Origin: CBDAMZ01 sp965197375
GTDB lineage: Bacteria; Acidobacteriota; Vicinamibacteria; Vicinamibacterales; UBA8438
Length of the DNA: 64,000 nucleotides
Reading direction: 5' to 3'
NCBI GenBank assembly: GCA_965197375.1
Contig: CBDAMZ010000009.1
Coordinates: 62,001-126,000 of the forward strand
Shown here: one piece after another, positions 44,499 to 54,463 of the stretch
How the letters are laid out: every line of letters starts with the position of its first letter
How positions within the stretch are numbered: the first letter of the stretch is position 1
Notes under the pieces: generated by a model
The model's input: the letters and a program-made list of their open reading frames with translations, nothing else
Told to the model about the DNA's origin: nothing
Databases searched by the model: none
Made by a program: the position numbers and the translations under genes

Positions 44499-46851
44499 AT
44501 GGAACATTCACTCGTAGCAACCGCACGGTGGCGTGTCGCCAAACGGCGGGGTGCCCAGCTCGGCACGGTCGGTGGGGTTTTCACACCGAGCGTGCTAACC
44601 CTCCTCGGCATCATCCTCTTCCGACGTCTCGGATACGTGGTGGGCAGCGTCGGCCTGGCGCGCGCGCTACTCATGCTAGCGCTTGCCACTCTGATCTCCG
44701 TGCTAACAAGCATCTCGCTCTCTGCAATAGCGACCAATCGCAAAGTGCGCGGCGGCGGGGATTACTACCTGCATCTCGCGCAGCCTCGGCGTGGAGTTCG
44801 GCGGCGCCCTCGGGCTGACCCTGTACGCCGCGCAAGCGATTTCCGTAGCGTTCTACTGTGTGGGCTTCGGCGAGGATGTTTCGTCGCTTATGGCCGGAAC
44901 GGAACAGACGGTGCAGCTCGCGGCAGCAAGCGCGGCCGTGGTGCTATTCGGTCTGGCCTACGTCGGTGCAGACCTGGCGACCAAGTTCCAGTTCGTTATC
45001 ATGGCTATCCTGGCGGCCGCCCTGGCGTCGTTCTTCGCTGGAGCCCGACACGGGTGGGACACCGCCGTCCTCGAGCAAGCCTGGTCGACTAGCGGCGACA
45101 CCCTACCTTTTTGGATCGTCTTCGCGATCTTCTTCCCCGCGGTTACCGGATTTACCCAGGGGGTCAGCATGTCTGGTGATCTAAAAGACCCGGCGCGCAG
45201 CCTACCCTACCTCTTGGCACCTTCCTGGCCGTGGGATTATCGACGGTGGTTTATGTCGGCGCGATGCTGGCGGTTGCCGCGTCGCTGCCACTTGGAGCGC
45301 TGCGGGACGACTACGATGCGATGAAGCGTGTCGCTACGCTTCCGGGGTTGATCGACGCCGGCGTGCTCGCGGCAACACTCTCGTCCGCGCTCGCCTCCTT
45401 TCTCGGCGCGCCGCGCATTCTGCAGGCGCTTGCCAACGACCGCCTCTTCGGGTGGCTAACCTCCCTAGGCGTCGGTTACGGACCCGCCGGGAACCCCAGA
45501 CGCGCTGTGACGCTGACGGCAGTGATTGCGCTGGTGACGCTAGCACTGGGAAACCTCAACACGATCGCCGCCGTCGTCTCGATGTTCTTTCTCGTCTCGT
45601 ATGCCCTATTGAACTACGCAACATATGTCGAGGCAGTTGGCGCATCGCCCTCCTTCCGCCCACGCTTTCGCTTTTTCAACGCGCGCGCCAGCCTCGCGGG
45701 CACTGGTCTCTGTGGCTTCGTCATGTTGATGATCGACCCGATGGCGAGCGCCGTGGCGCTGGGGATCTTGGGCGCTCTGTATCATTAACCTCCGCTGGTC
45801 GGCGGTACCCGTCGCTGGCGCGACAGCCGCCGCGCCTATCGATTTCATCTGGTCAAAGACGGGCTACGCGAACTGGCTGACGATCCAGAGGGACCCACCG
45901 ACTGGCAACCGCACGCACATCCTGGCGTTCACCGAGACACCGACCAGACGCGCGCGGGTATTACGGGTCGCTGAGTGGATTGCCGGCCACTCCGGCATGA
46001 TCACAGCGGTCCAACTCGTCAAAGGCGACGGCACGGCATCTGCTATACGCAAACAGCGCGACGCCGCCGAAGCCGAACTGACGAACGAACTGGAGCGATT
46101 AAAGCTCGACGCGTTTCCGCTGGTTGTCGCGGCACCAGACCTTCGGATCGGTGCCACGACGCTCTTGCAGTCGTGGGGGATCGGCCCCGTCAGGTCGAAC
46201 ACCGTGCTGCTTAACTGGATGGATAGCCAGGAACCAGGGGCGTCGCCGACGTTGTCGCTGTGGTACGCACGGCTGTTGCCGCACGCGGCGCGTCTCGACC
46301 AGCACGTAGCCGTGCTGGACGCGTCTGACGCAGACTGGACCGCGCTTGAGCAGCGATCCCCGGACAACCGCCGTATCGACGTCTGGTGGTTCGATGACGA
46401 CTCGTCGCGGTTGGCATTGCTGCTCGCGTATCTCATGACGCGAAGCGAACTCTTGGACGAGGCGACCCTGCGCGTGCTAGCGCCGGCTTCGGCGGACACA
46501 GCACAGAAAGTCCGGACAAATCTGACACATCGGCTCGAGGAATTTCGCATCGACGCTACCATCGACGTCGTAGCCAATGATGGGGGAGAGGTGTCTACCT
46601 ACGCGCGCTCGCAAGATGCGGCGTTCGTCTTGCTCCCGCTGCGATTGGATGGCATGCACATGCTCGATCCAACAGGAGGCGCTGTCGCAAATTTGCTGGA
46701 CATGCTGCCGGTTGTCGCAATGGTGGCCGCCTGTGGAGACGTGAAGCTTATGGCAGAAGAAGACTCCCAGGCTCAGGCGGCAGCTAACCGCCACGCGGAT
46801 ACCACCCCGGATGCGCCCCTGCTGGCACCCGACGAGCCATCAACCTCGTGA
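44499..46851 (+). pseudogene. Cation-chloride cotransporter / APC permease with C-terminal domain, frame-disrupted
   Basis: Restored, this would be a membrane transporter of about 780 residues like bacterial SLC12-type proteins: QLGTVGGVFTPSVLTLLGII (TM1), GGALGLTLYAAQAISVAFYC, FFPAVTGFTQGVSMSGDLKD (conserved G-x-N/S motif of TM6), LSSALASFLGAPRILQALAN, then a large cytoplasmic domain (HILAFTETPTRRARVLRVAE, ADTAQKVRTNLTHRLEEFRI). The frame changes near 44780 (extra C in CTGCATCTC), near 45220 (one G short in CTTGGCACC), near 45785 and between 45840 and 45910. Four or more shifts make a functional product unlikely unless they are assembly errors. It follows palindrome site 2. Confidence 0.75.
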
Positions 46852-46864
46852 GCCAGACAGGCGA

Positions 46865-48367
46865 CTAGTACCGGTAGTGGTCTGGCTTGTAGGGGCCGTC
46901 GACCGCTACGTCGATATACTCAGCTTGAACTTGGGTGAGCTCGGTGAGCTTCACGCCAAGCGAGTCGAGATGCAAGCGCGCCACTTTCTCGTCGAGCTTT
47001 TTCGGCAGCATGTAGACCTTTTTCTCGTATTCGCCCTTGTTGTTGTGGAGGGCAATCTGCGCGAGCACTTGGTTAGTGAAGGAAGCCGACATAACGAAGC
47101 TCGGATGTCCGGTGGCGCAACTGAGGTTCAGCAGTCGCCCCTCGGCGAGGACCATCACGCTATGCCCGGCTGGAAACCGCCATTCGTCATACTGCGGCTT
47201 GATGTTGATGCGCTCAATGCCCGGCAACTTCTTGAGACCGGCAATGTCGATCTCGTTATCAAAGTGCCCAATGTTGCCGACGATCGCCTTGTCTTTCATC
47301 CGTGCCATCTGTTCGGCACTGATGATGTCGCAGTTGCCGGTTGCGGTGATAAAGATGTCGCCGGCCTCCAGCACGTTCTCGAGTGTGTTGACCTCAAAGC
47401 CCTCCATCGCCGCCTGCAACGCACAGATCGGGTCGATCTCAGCGATGACAACCCGGCAGCCCTGCCCGCGTAGCGCCTGCGCGCAACCTTTGCCGACCTC
47501 CCCGTACCCGCAGACCACCGCGACCTTGCCGCCTAGCATGACGTCGGTGGCGCGTGCCAGGCCGTCCAGCAGCGAGTGCCGACATCCGTAGATATTGTCG
47601 AACTTGCTCTTGGTCACCGAGTCATTGACGTTGATGGCTGGGAACAGCAACGTACCGTCGCGCATCATTTCGTAGAGCCGGTGCACCCCGGTCGTCGTCT
47701 CCTCGCCCACGCCCCGGATGGCGGAGCCGATCCGAGACCACTGGTTCTTGTCGCGGCCCTGGATCTCACGCAGTAGCTCGAGGATGACCCCCCACTCTTC
47801 GGAATCGTGGTCTGGATTAAACTCGGCAACAGCACCCGCCTGTTCGAACTCATAGCCCTTGTGCACCAGCAACGTGGCGTCGCCGCCGTCATCCACAATG
47901 AGATCTGGCCCGCTCCCGGCCGGCCAGACTAACGCCCCACTCGTACACCACCAGTACTCGGGAAGGGTCTCCCCTTTCCAGGCATAGACCGGGATGCCAC
48001 GCGGGTGCTCCGGCGTCCCACCCGAGCCAGGCCGGCCGACGACAACAGCGGCGGCGGCATGGTCCTGCGTCGAAAAAATGTTACACGACGCCCACCGCAC
48101 ATCAGCGCCTAATTCGTCCAGCGTTTCGATCAACACGGCCGTCTGGATGGTCATGTGGAGGCTGCCCATGATCTTGGCGCCTGCTAATGGCCGCTGACCT
48201 GCGTACTCGCGTCTGAGAGCCATAAGGCCGGGCATCTCCTGCTCGGCCAACCGGATTTCCTTACGACCAAACGCGGCAAGCCCGAGATCGGCCACCTTGT
48301 ACGGCGGGTAACCGGCCTTGGTGGCTTCGTCGAACGCGTGGCCCTTCTCAGCTACCAGGGTAGACAT
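46865..48367 (-). CDS. ahcY: S-adenosyl-L-homocysteine hydrolase
   Basis: A 500-residue enzyme that reversibly splits S-adenosylhomocysteine into adenosine and homocysteine, completing the methylation cycle. ATG 48367 follows GAAGGAGACGTCG. Signatures: MTIQTAVLIETLDELGADVR, NIFSTQDHAAAAVV, NVNDSVTKSKFDN (catalytic lysine), VAVVCGYGEVGKGCAQALRG (NAD-binding), VNTLENVLEAGDIFITATGN, and the C-terminal PYKPDHYRY that closes the NAD site. Full length, with the roughly 40-residue insertion usual in bacterial long forms. No SAH riboswitch was seen in the short upstream gap. Confidence 0.97.
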   Translation of the reverse strand: MSTLVAEKGHAFDEATKAGYPPYKVADLGLAAFGRKEIRLAEQEMPGLMALRREYAGQRPLAGAKIMGSLHMTIQTAVLIETLDELGADVRWASCNIFSTQDHAAAAVVVGRPGSGGTPEHPRGIPVYAWKGETLPEYWWCTSGALVWPAGSGPDLIVDDGGDATLLVHKGYEFEQAGAVAEFNPDHDSEEWGVILELLREIQGRDKNQWSRIGSAIRGVGEETTTGVHRLYEMMRDGTLLFPAINVNDSVTKSKFDNIYGCRHSLLDGLARATDVMLGGKVAVVCGYGEVGKGCAQALRGQGCRVVIAEIDPICALQAAMEGFEVNTLENVLEAGDIFITATGNCDIISAEQMARMKDKAIVGNIGHFDNEIDIAGLKKLPGIERINIKPQYDEWRFPAGHSVMVLAEGRLLNLSCATGHPSFVMSASFTNQVLAQIALHNNKGEYEKKVYMLPKKLDEKVARLHLDSLGVKLTELTQVQAEYIDVAVDGPYKPDHYRY

Positions 48368-48435
48368 CGACGTCTCCTTCGGTCGACCGCGTATGCCGTC
48401 GACCATGATCGAACTATTTTACCGCGTCGACCGCG

Positions 48436-49923
48436 CTAGGAACGACGGGGCCGATCTGTTCGCCGCGATCGGCGGGGGTGGCCACGGCCCGGCTCGCGGG
48501 CGGTCTGGCGCGACGGCGCCCCCACTTTCACCGGTGGCGCGGGCGGCGCATGTAGCGTCTGCTGGTAGTAGTCGTCCAGCAGCATCGCGATGAGCGCCGA
48601 TTCGTCTTCGCTCTCGGCCAGATTCCGGGCAAGCAAGACGAACCGCTGGCTGCGTTCCGTCTCTAGTTTGTCCCGCCCGCGAAAGCGGGCCTCTAGCAGC
48701 GTCGTGACCCGCTCAGTGACGACCGTTTCCACGTCGATGTCGGTCGGCAGCGGCCGCTGCTGGAACTCTATGCCGTAACGCTTGGCAATACGATCGAGGT
48801 CGAGAGTTTCGGCCTCACTTGCCAGCGAGATCGCCACACCAGGCGCGCCCGCACGACTGGTCCGACCGGCTCGATGGATGTACCCTTCGGCATCCTCAGG
48901 CGGCTCGTACTGGATCACGTGCGACAGCTCGGGAACATCAAGGCCGCGCGCGGCCACGTCCGTGGCTACCAGAAACCGTAGCGTTCCGGCACGCACCCGC
49001 TTCAAGATCTGCTCACGGTCACTCTGGGTCCGATCGGCACTCAGCTCGTCCGCGTCGTAACCGAACCGCTGCAGAACCACTGTCAGGTAATGCACCGTCG
49101 TCTTGGTGTTACAGAAAATAAACGCCGAGGCCGGGTTTTCAACTTCAATGATGCGGACGAGTGCCCGATCTTTGTCCATCGCCGGCACCGTGTAGAAGAC
49201 GTGCTCGGTGTCGGTGACGTGCACGTGGTCGCGGCTGAGACTCAGGAATTCCGGCTCTCGGATGAACTCGCGGGCCGTGCGTTTGACCGATCTTGGGAAG
49301 GTGGCCGAGAACATGCTGCTATGCATCGCGCGGTCTGGCAAGTAGCGCTGCACTGCCTTCATGTCAGGGTAGAAGCCCATCGACAACATGCGATCGGCCT
49401 CGTCGAAAACGAACGTCGACAGGTGATCAAGCGAGAGCGTGCGCCGCAGCAGATGGTCGAGTACCCGCCCCGGTGTGCCGACGACGAGGGGCGTGCCTTT
49501 TCGCAGTGCGTCGATCTGCGGTCCGTAGCCAACCCCGCCATACACAGCCACGGCGCGGAGCCCCACATCACCCCACAGCATCTCGGCAGCTGCCCAGACC
49601 TGCCGCGCGAGCTCGCGCGTTGGGACAAGTACCAGTGCCTGACAGCGCGCCTGGGTGGCGTCCAACCGCTCGAGCATCGGCAGCAGAAATGCCCCGGTTT
49701 TGCCGCTGCCAGTTCGGGCCTGGATGAGCATGTCGCGCCCGGCCAGGAGGTACGGGATAGCCCGAGCCTGGACGGGCATGAGCGTCGTCCAGCCGGCGCG
49801 CGCCACGGCGGCGCGGAGCCGTTCCGGGAGCTCCTCAACCGCAACTTCTGGAAGCGGGTCGTGTGGTTCTTGGACGGTCGACTGAAATGAGGTCGGTGCG
49901 GTCAAGGACGCTTGCTCTCTCAA
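48436..49923 (-). CDS. DEAD-box ATP-dependent RNA helicase
   Basis: A 495-residue helicase with Q-motif LMPVQARAIPYL, Walker A ARTGSGKTGAFL, PTRELA, VGTPGRVLD, DEAD box FVFDEADRMLSMGF, SAT motif MFSATFP, and RecA-like domain 2 motifs FIFCNTKTTVH, TDVAARGLDVP and HRAGRTSRAG. The C-terminal 100 residues are basic and proline-rich, as in RhlE/DeaD-type proteins that bind structured RNA. It starts at TTG 49923; the ribosome-binding site is weak, so the true start may differ by a few codons. It lies 68 bp upstream of ahcY on the same strand. Confidence 0.93.
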   Translation of the reverse strand: MREQASLTAPTSFQSTVQEPHDPLPEVAVEELPERLRAAVARAGWTTLMPVQARAIPYLLAGRDMLIQARTGSGKTGAFLLPMLERLDATQARCQALVLVPTRELARQVWAAAEMLWGDVGLRAVAVYGGVGYGPQIDALRKGTPLVVGTPGRVLDHLLRRTLSLDHLSTFVFDEADRMLSMGFYPDMKAVQRYLPDRAMHSSMFSATFPRSVKRTAREFIREPEFLSLSRDHVHVTDTEHVFYTVPAMDKDRALVRIIEVENPASAFIFCNTKTTVHYLTVVLQRFGYDADELSADRTQSDREQILKRVRAGTLRFLVATDVAARGLDVPELSHVIQYEPPEDAEGYIHRAGRTSRAGAPGVAISLASEAETLDLDRIAKRYGIEFQQRPLPTDIDVETVVTERVTTLLEARFRGRDKLETERSQRFVLLARNLAESEDESALIAMLLDDYYQQTLHAPPAPPVKVGAPSRQTAREPGRGHPRRSRRTDRPRRS

Positions 49924-50036
49924 CAGTTGCCATCATTCTACACGCGGGCGCGACAAGTTTCCGGATCCGGCCGTAATCCGTTGTTCGGCCAATCCGCACC
50001 CGTACCGGAGGATTAGGCCGTTTACCCAAGATCGCA

Positions 50037-51025
50037 TCACACCTCGACCAGTGGCAGCCCGCGCTCTTCGATGAGCCGGTAGATGTCGGCCTCTCTCAGA
50101 CGCTGCTCGGCGACGTCCCGCTTATCAACCAACGGCCGATATGCTTGAGACGGAGTCAAGCCCGGTACGTCTGGTGCGAGATCGTTCCGAAGAAAGAACG
50201 CATTCACACCTGCACCTTCGCAGAGAGCGAGCCGGTGGTTCTTGTGACGGGCCAGCTGCTCGAGCGCCGCCAGCGAGGCTCCTGAGTATCCCTTGGGCAC
50301 GTCCTGAGGAAGTGGGGCGTTGGGTAAGGTAACAGCCCGGTCTTGGCCAAAGTGGGCATTGTACTCCATCACGAGCACGCGCGGCGAGCAGACGGTGAGC
50401 GCTTCGAACAACCAGTAGTCGATACTGTCGATATCGACCGACAGGAAGTCAATTTCGCCGATCATGCCATGGCGACAAAGGAGATCGTTCACCGTGTCTG
50501 GTGTAACCTTGGCGCGAACAGCAACGACTCTCAGGTTCGACCTGCACTCGTTCCGTACAGCCTCGATTGCCTTCCGACTCGCGTCGACCATCAGGCCACT
50601 CCAGCCGAATTCGTGTGCCAGCGTCGGCGAGTTGCCCCCACTGCGGCCGCATCCGAATCTCTACGAACTTCCGGGTCGTGACCCCTGCCGCCTGAAGCAA
50701 CGCCAGGATGATACCGTCCTCCTCGTTCTGGGACCGGAGACGAAAGCGGCGGGCCGCCACTATAGGGAGCAGGAACATCGCTGTCCGAGATATAGAGGTG
50801 ACGAATGACGGCGTTCAGTTGGCGCCGAAAAATCATTCGCCATTTCTCGTCCTGCTTCTGGTTCGCGAGCACCCGTTCGATGAGGCGCGTGAAGTGGTCG
50901 ATTTTTTTTTGCTGGCCCGATCGACTGAATCGTTCAAAGAGAACACGCGCGATCCGGTGAACGCGCCCCAGCCCGGTGAGGGACTCTGTCGTCACCGCGA
51001 TGCGGAAATTATCAGATTTCGCCAT
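50037..51025 (-). pseudogene. FkbM-like methyltransferase, frame-disrupted
   Basis: The N-terminus reads from 51025 (MAKSDNFRIAVTTESLTGLG). Near 50760 the recognisable sequence moves to another frame (ARRFRLRSQNEEDGIILALL then TTRKFVEI). Near 50640 it moves again to the frame giving GNSPTLAHEFGWSGLMVDAS and continuing to 50037 (IGEIDFLSVDIDSIDYWLFE). The S-Q-N-E-E-D-G-I and F-V-E-I-G motifs, with the D in FLSVDID, are those of FkbM-like SAM-dependent methyltransferases. With two shifts it is broken unless these are sequence errors. Its C-terminus is paralogous to the fragment at 1010-1209. Confidence 0.65.
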
Positions 51026-51185
51026 TTCTATATCACTGACCCGCCCGGGTCAGACCATAATACGCTAGGCGCTATGATCCTTCTTTGCCACGGCGTTGGC
51101 TCCAGAGACTGAGCTCTGGAACGCGAGCCTATGGCGCCGCCATCCGTATGCGGCCCTTTTTGCCCTTCTGGTAAGAGGTGGAGAC

Positions 51186-53156
51186 ATGCTGGCAGGATCG
51201 TGCCGGATAACTCACTGGCGCGTAGTGCTACTCGCCCTCGGCTGTACCGCAGTTGGAGCATCAGCCCAGACGGGGACCCAGAACGGTGAATGGCCGACCT
51301 ACGGCGGCGATCTCGCCAACACACGTTATTCGCCGCTCGACCAGATCAACCGAGACAACTTCAATGATCTGGAAATTGCCTGGCGCTTGAAGACCGACAA
51401 TTTCGGCCCGTCACCCGAGTACAACCTCCAGTCGACGCCGCTCATGGTGGGTGGCGTCGTGTACACAACGGCTGGATCGCGACGTGCCGTCGTCGCTGCG
51501 GATGCAGAAACTGGCGAGCTGCTGTGGATGCACCGTCTAGACGAAGGTGAGCGGGGCGAGGCCGCTCCGCGCCGCCTTTCGGGTCGCGGCCTGGCGTACT
51601 GGGACGACGGCGGATCAGAGCAGATCTTCTATGTCACACCTGGCTACCAACTCGTTGCCCTCAATGCAATCACTGGCAGACGGATGACGAGCTTCGGGAC
51701 CGACGGGATCGTCGATCTGAAACAGAACATGGATCAGGAGATCGATCCCATCACTGGTGAGGTTGGCCTGCACGCTACACCAACGGTCGCTAACGGCACC
51801 ATCATTGTCGGTGCCGCCCACCTCCCCGGTGGTGCCCCCAAATCGATGCAGAATGTCAAAGGCTATGTCCGCGGGTTCGATGCACGGACGGGGGAGCGAC
51901 GCTGGATCTTTCACACCCTGCCGAAGGCCGACGAGTTCGGCAACGAAACCTGGCACAACGACTCGTGGCGGTACACGGGCAACACTGGTGTTTGGGGACA
52001 GATCAGCGTCGATGCAGAGCTTAACATCGCCTATCTGCCGACTGAAATGCCGACCAACGACTACTACGGGGGGCATCGCCACGGTGACAATCTGTTCGCC
52101 GACAGTCTCGTTGCCGTTGATCTAGATACCGGCGAGCGCCTCTGGCACTTCCAGTTCATCCATCACGATGTCTGGGATTGGGACCTGCCGTGCGCACCGA
52201 TCCTCGCGGACATTACCGTCGACGGCCGTCTCATCAAAGCGGTCGCGCAACCATCCAAACAGGGGTGGCTGTACGTCTTCGACCGAGTGACCGGGGAGCC
52301 GGTCTGGCCCATCGAGGAACGTCCGGTGGAACCCTCGGACGTGCCGGGTGAACTGCTATCCCCCACCCAGCCATTTCCGACGAAGCCACCTCCGTTCGAC
52401 CGGCAGGGAGTGAGTCTCGACGATCTGATCGATTTCACGCCGGAACTGATGGCGGAAGCGGTGAAGATCGTTTCAAACTATCGTATCGGCCCAATCTACA
52501 CACCGCCATCGGTAGCCTATGCTGACAGCACGCTCGGCACTCTGATGGTGCCGGCGGGCACCGGCGGAGCGAACTGGCCCGGTGGGGCACTGGACCCTGA
52601 GACCAGGACTCTCTACCAGTACTCCAAGACGCAGGTCACATCGATCGGGCTGATCCACGACCCGGAGCAATCGGACATGAACTACATCCGCGGCCGCCCA
52701 CGCGGCGTGGACGCGGTCGCCACGGCACTAAACATCGACGGCCTGCCGATCATCAAACCACCCTGGGGGCAGATCACGGCGATCGATCTCGATAAAGGCG
52801 AGATCCTTTGGCAGGTCGCACACGGTGAGACGCCGGACAACGTGCGCGAGCACCCCCTCCTGGAGGGAGTGACCATCCCGCGGACGGGTCGGGTTGGCCG
52901 GATTGGTACGCTTGCGACGAAGACGCTCGTCATCGCGGGAGAGGGCGGAACATTTACGACGCCGTCCGGCGAGGAAGGTGCGATGCTCCGGGCGTATGAC
53001 AAGACCACCGGCGAGGAGGTCGGCGCAGTCTTTATGCCAGCCGGGCAGACCGGCTCCCCCATGACCTACATGGGCAACGGGATGCAGTACGTCGTCCTCG
53101 CTATCGGCGGGGGCGGCCATCCCGGCGAATTGATCGCGTTTCGGCTACCGCGATAG
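51186..53156 (+). CDS. PQQ-dependent dehydrogenase (quinoprotein)
   Basis: A 656-residue periplasmic enzyme. ATG 51186 is chosen because it follows AGGTGGAG and puts a signal peptide at the start (WRVVLLALGCTAVGASAQ); the frame is open to 51096. The eight-bladed propeller shows tryptophan-docking repeats (EWPTYGGDLANTRYSPLDQI, DAETGELLWMHRL, DARTGERRWIFHTLP, DLDTGERLWHFQF, DLDKGEILWQVAHG). HHDVWDWDLPCAPIL and the C-terminal GQTGSPMTYMGNGMQYVVLA are typical of the glucose/alcohol dehydrogenase group. No haem motif is present, so an external cytochrome or quinone would accept electrons. Substrate unknown. Confidence 0.9.
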   Translation: MLAGSCRITHWRVVLLALGCTAVGASAQTGTQNGEWPTYGGDLANTRYSPLDQINRDNFNDLEIAWRLKTDNFGPSPEYNLQSTPLMVGGVVYTTAGSRRAVVAADAETGELLWMHRLDEGERGEAAPRRLSGRGLAYWDDGGSEQIFYVTPGYQLVALNAITGRRMTSFGTDGIVDLKQNMDQEIDPITGEVGLHATPTVANGTIIVGAAHLPGGAPKSMQNVKGYVRGFDARTGERRWIFHTLPKADEFGNETWHNDSWRYTGNTGVWGQISVDAELNIAYLPTEMPTNDYYGGHRHGDNLFADSLVAVDLDTGERLWHFQFIHHDVWDWDLPCAPILADITVDGRLIKAVAQPSKQGWLYVFDRVTGEPVWPIEERPVEPSDVPGELLSPTQPFPTKPPPFDRQGVSLDDLIDFTPELMAEAVKIVSNYRIGPIYTPPSVAYADSTLGTLMVPAGTGGANWPGGALDPETRTLYQYSKTQVTSIGLIHDPEQSDMNYIRGRPRGVDAVATALNIDGLPIIKPPWGQITAIDLDKGEILWQVAHGETPDNVREHPLLEGVTIPRTGRVGRIGTLATKTLVIAGEGGTFTTPSGEEGAMLRAYDKTTGEEVGAVFMPAGQTGSPMTYMGNGMQYVVLAIGGGGHPGELIAFRLPR

Positions 53157-53377
53157 GCTCATGGTCGCGCTCATTCCTCAAGGAGCCCACGCCTTTCTAC
53201 GTCTCCTGAAGAAGCGAGACCGACAGAGTGCTGCAAACAAATGGACGCCGTGGCAGCCACTGGAACCTTCGCGGTTCTGGCCGCGACAGCCTCGGTACAG
53301 CCCGTCAACCGAAGGGTCTCGACCAAACCAACGGTGGGACATGTGTCATCCTTCCTCTTGCGTTAAGATTGACCCCT

Positions 53378-54463
53378 ATGAAGCGGCTGGGCCTGCCCGT
53401 CGTCGTCGTCGTAATCCTCGGTACAAGCACACCCGCAACGGCGCACCCTGCACCGTTTAGTTTCATCGACGTTCGTATCCAGCCCACAGCCGTTGATATC
53501 ACAGTGGTCGCGCACGTCTTCGACGTGGCTCATGAACTCAATGTCCAGCCGCCCGGACGCCTGCTCGATCCAGCCGTCCTGGGACCACTGGCGGAGAACT
53601 TGGTCATGCTCCTACGCGACCGCCTCCAGATTACGGCTGACGGGCACCTATTGTCGTTCGACACATGGTCAACCGTGGAGCCGCTGCCCGCAAAGCAAGC
53701 GATTCGGCTGCGTGCCAGCCGCAACCTCGGTCACGGGACAGGCGTTGTCGGCGTTTCGGCCAATTTATTCCCGTACGATGAGGCACATCAGACGTTCTTA
53801 AACTTCTACGAAGGCGAGTCGCTAACTTCCCAGGCCATCCTCGACGAGACACAGACCCAGTACGAGTATTTCGTGGGGAGTCGTCAAGGAACGTTCGCAG
53901 TTATTCGAAAATTCATTCCGGCTGGGATTCACCATATTCTTGTCGGTCCCGATCACTTACTTTTTCTCATTGGCCTGCTCCTGCTTGGTGGGTCGGTGCG
54001 CCAGCTACTTTTCGTCGTCACCGGCTTCACGGTGGCGCACAGCATCACATTATCGCTCGCGGTGTTAGGCATCATTACAGCGCCAGGACGGCTGGTCGAG
54101 CCAATTATTGCGCTCAGCATTGTCTATGTTGGCGCAGACAACCTGATGGCGCGCGGCGGCCGCGATATGCGTGTTTGGATTGCGCTCGTATTCGGTCTCA
54201 TCCACGGCTTTGGCTTTGCGAGCGTACTGCGAGACATAGGTTTGCCAAGCAGAGCATTGGGATGGTCGCTGTTCTCTTTTAATCTTGGCGTCGAAGTCGG
54301 ACAGCTGATAGTTGTGATCGCCGTTGCATCGGCGTTAATGGCACTGCGGTCAAGGAGCGACGTGGCGAGCAGGCGTCTCGCGTACGCGGGCTCCATTGTG
54401 GTGATGGCGACCGGCGCATTTTGGTTCGTTCAACGCGTCTTCTTTCCGGGGGGTATGGCATGA
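53378..54463 (+). CDS. HupE/UreJ-family membrane protein
   Basis: A 361-residue protein from ATG 53378, with a signal peptide (RLGLPVVVVVILGTSTPATA) ending before HPAPFSF. A periplasmic beta domain of about 170 residues precedes six to seven TM helices. The C-terminal block carries the family motifs FIPAGIHHILVGPDHLLFLI, GFTVAHSITLSLAVLG and ALVFGLIHGFGFASVL, whose histidines may bind nickel or other metal. HupE/UreJ members are putative metal permeases. Here no hydrogenase or urease gene is near. The stop overlaps the next gene's start (ATGA), so the two are coupled. Confidence 0.88.
   Translation: MKRLGLPVVVVVILGTSTPATAHPAPFSFIDVRIQPTAVDITVVAHVFDVAHELNVQPPGRLLDPAVLGPLAENLVMLLRDRLQITADGHLLSFDTWSTVEPLPAKQAIRLRASRNLGHGTGVVGVSANLFPYDEAHQTFLNFYEGESLTSQAILDETQTQYEYFVGSRQGTFAVIRKFIPAGIHHILVGPDHLLFLIGLLLLGGSVRQLLFVVTGFTVAHSITLSLAVLGIITAPGRLVEPIIALSIVYVGADNLMARGGRDMRVWIALVFGLIHGFGFASVLRDIGLPSRALGWSLFSFNLGVEVGQLIVVIAVASALMALRSRSDVASRRLAYAGSIVVMATGAFWFVQRVFFPGGMA

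Noticed and set aside
48368..48435. SAH riboswitch upstream of ahcY
   Set aside because: The gap to the helicase gene is only about 68 bp and I could not find the conserved SAH-aptamer core.
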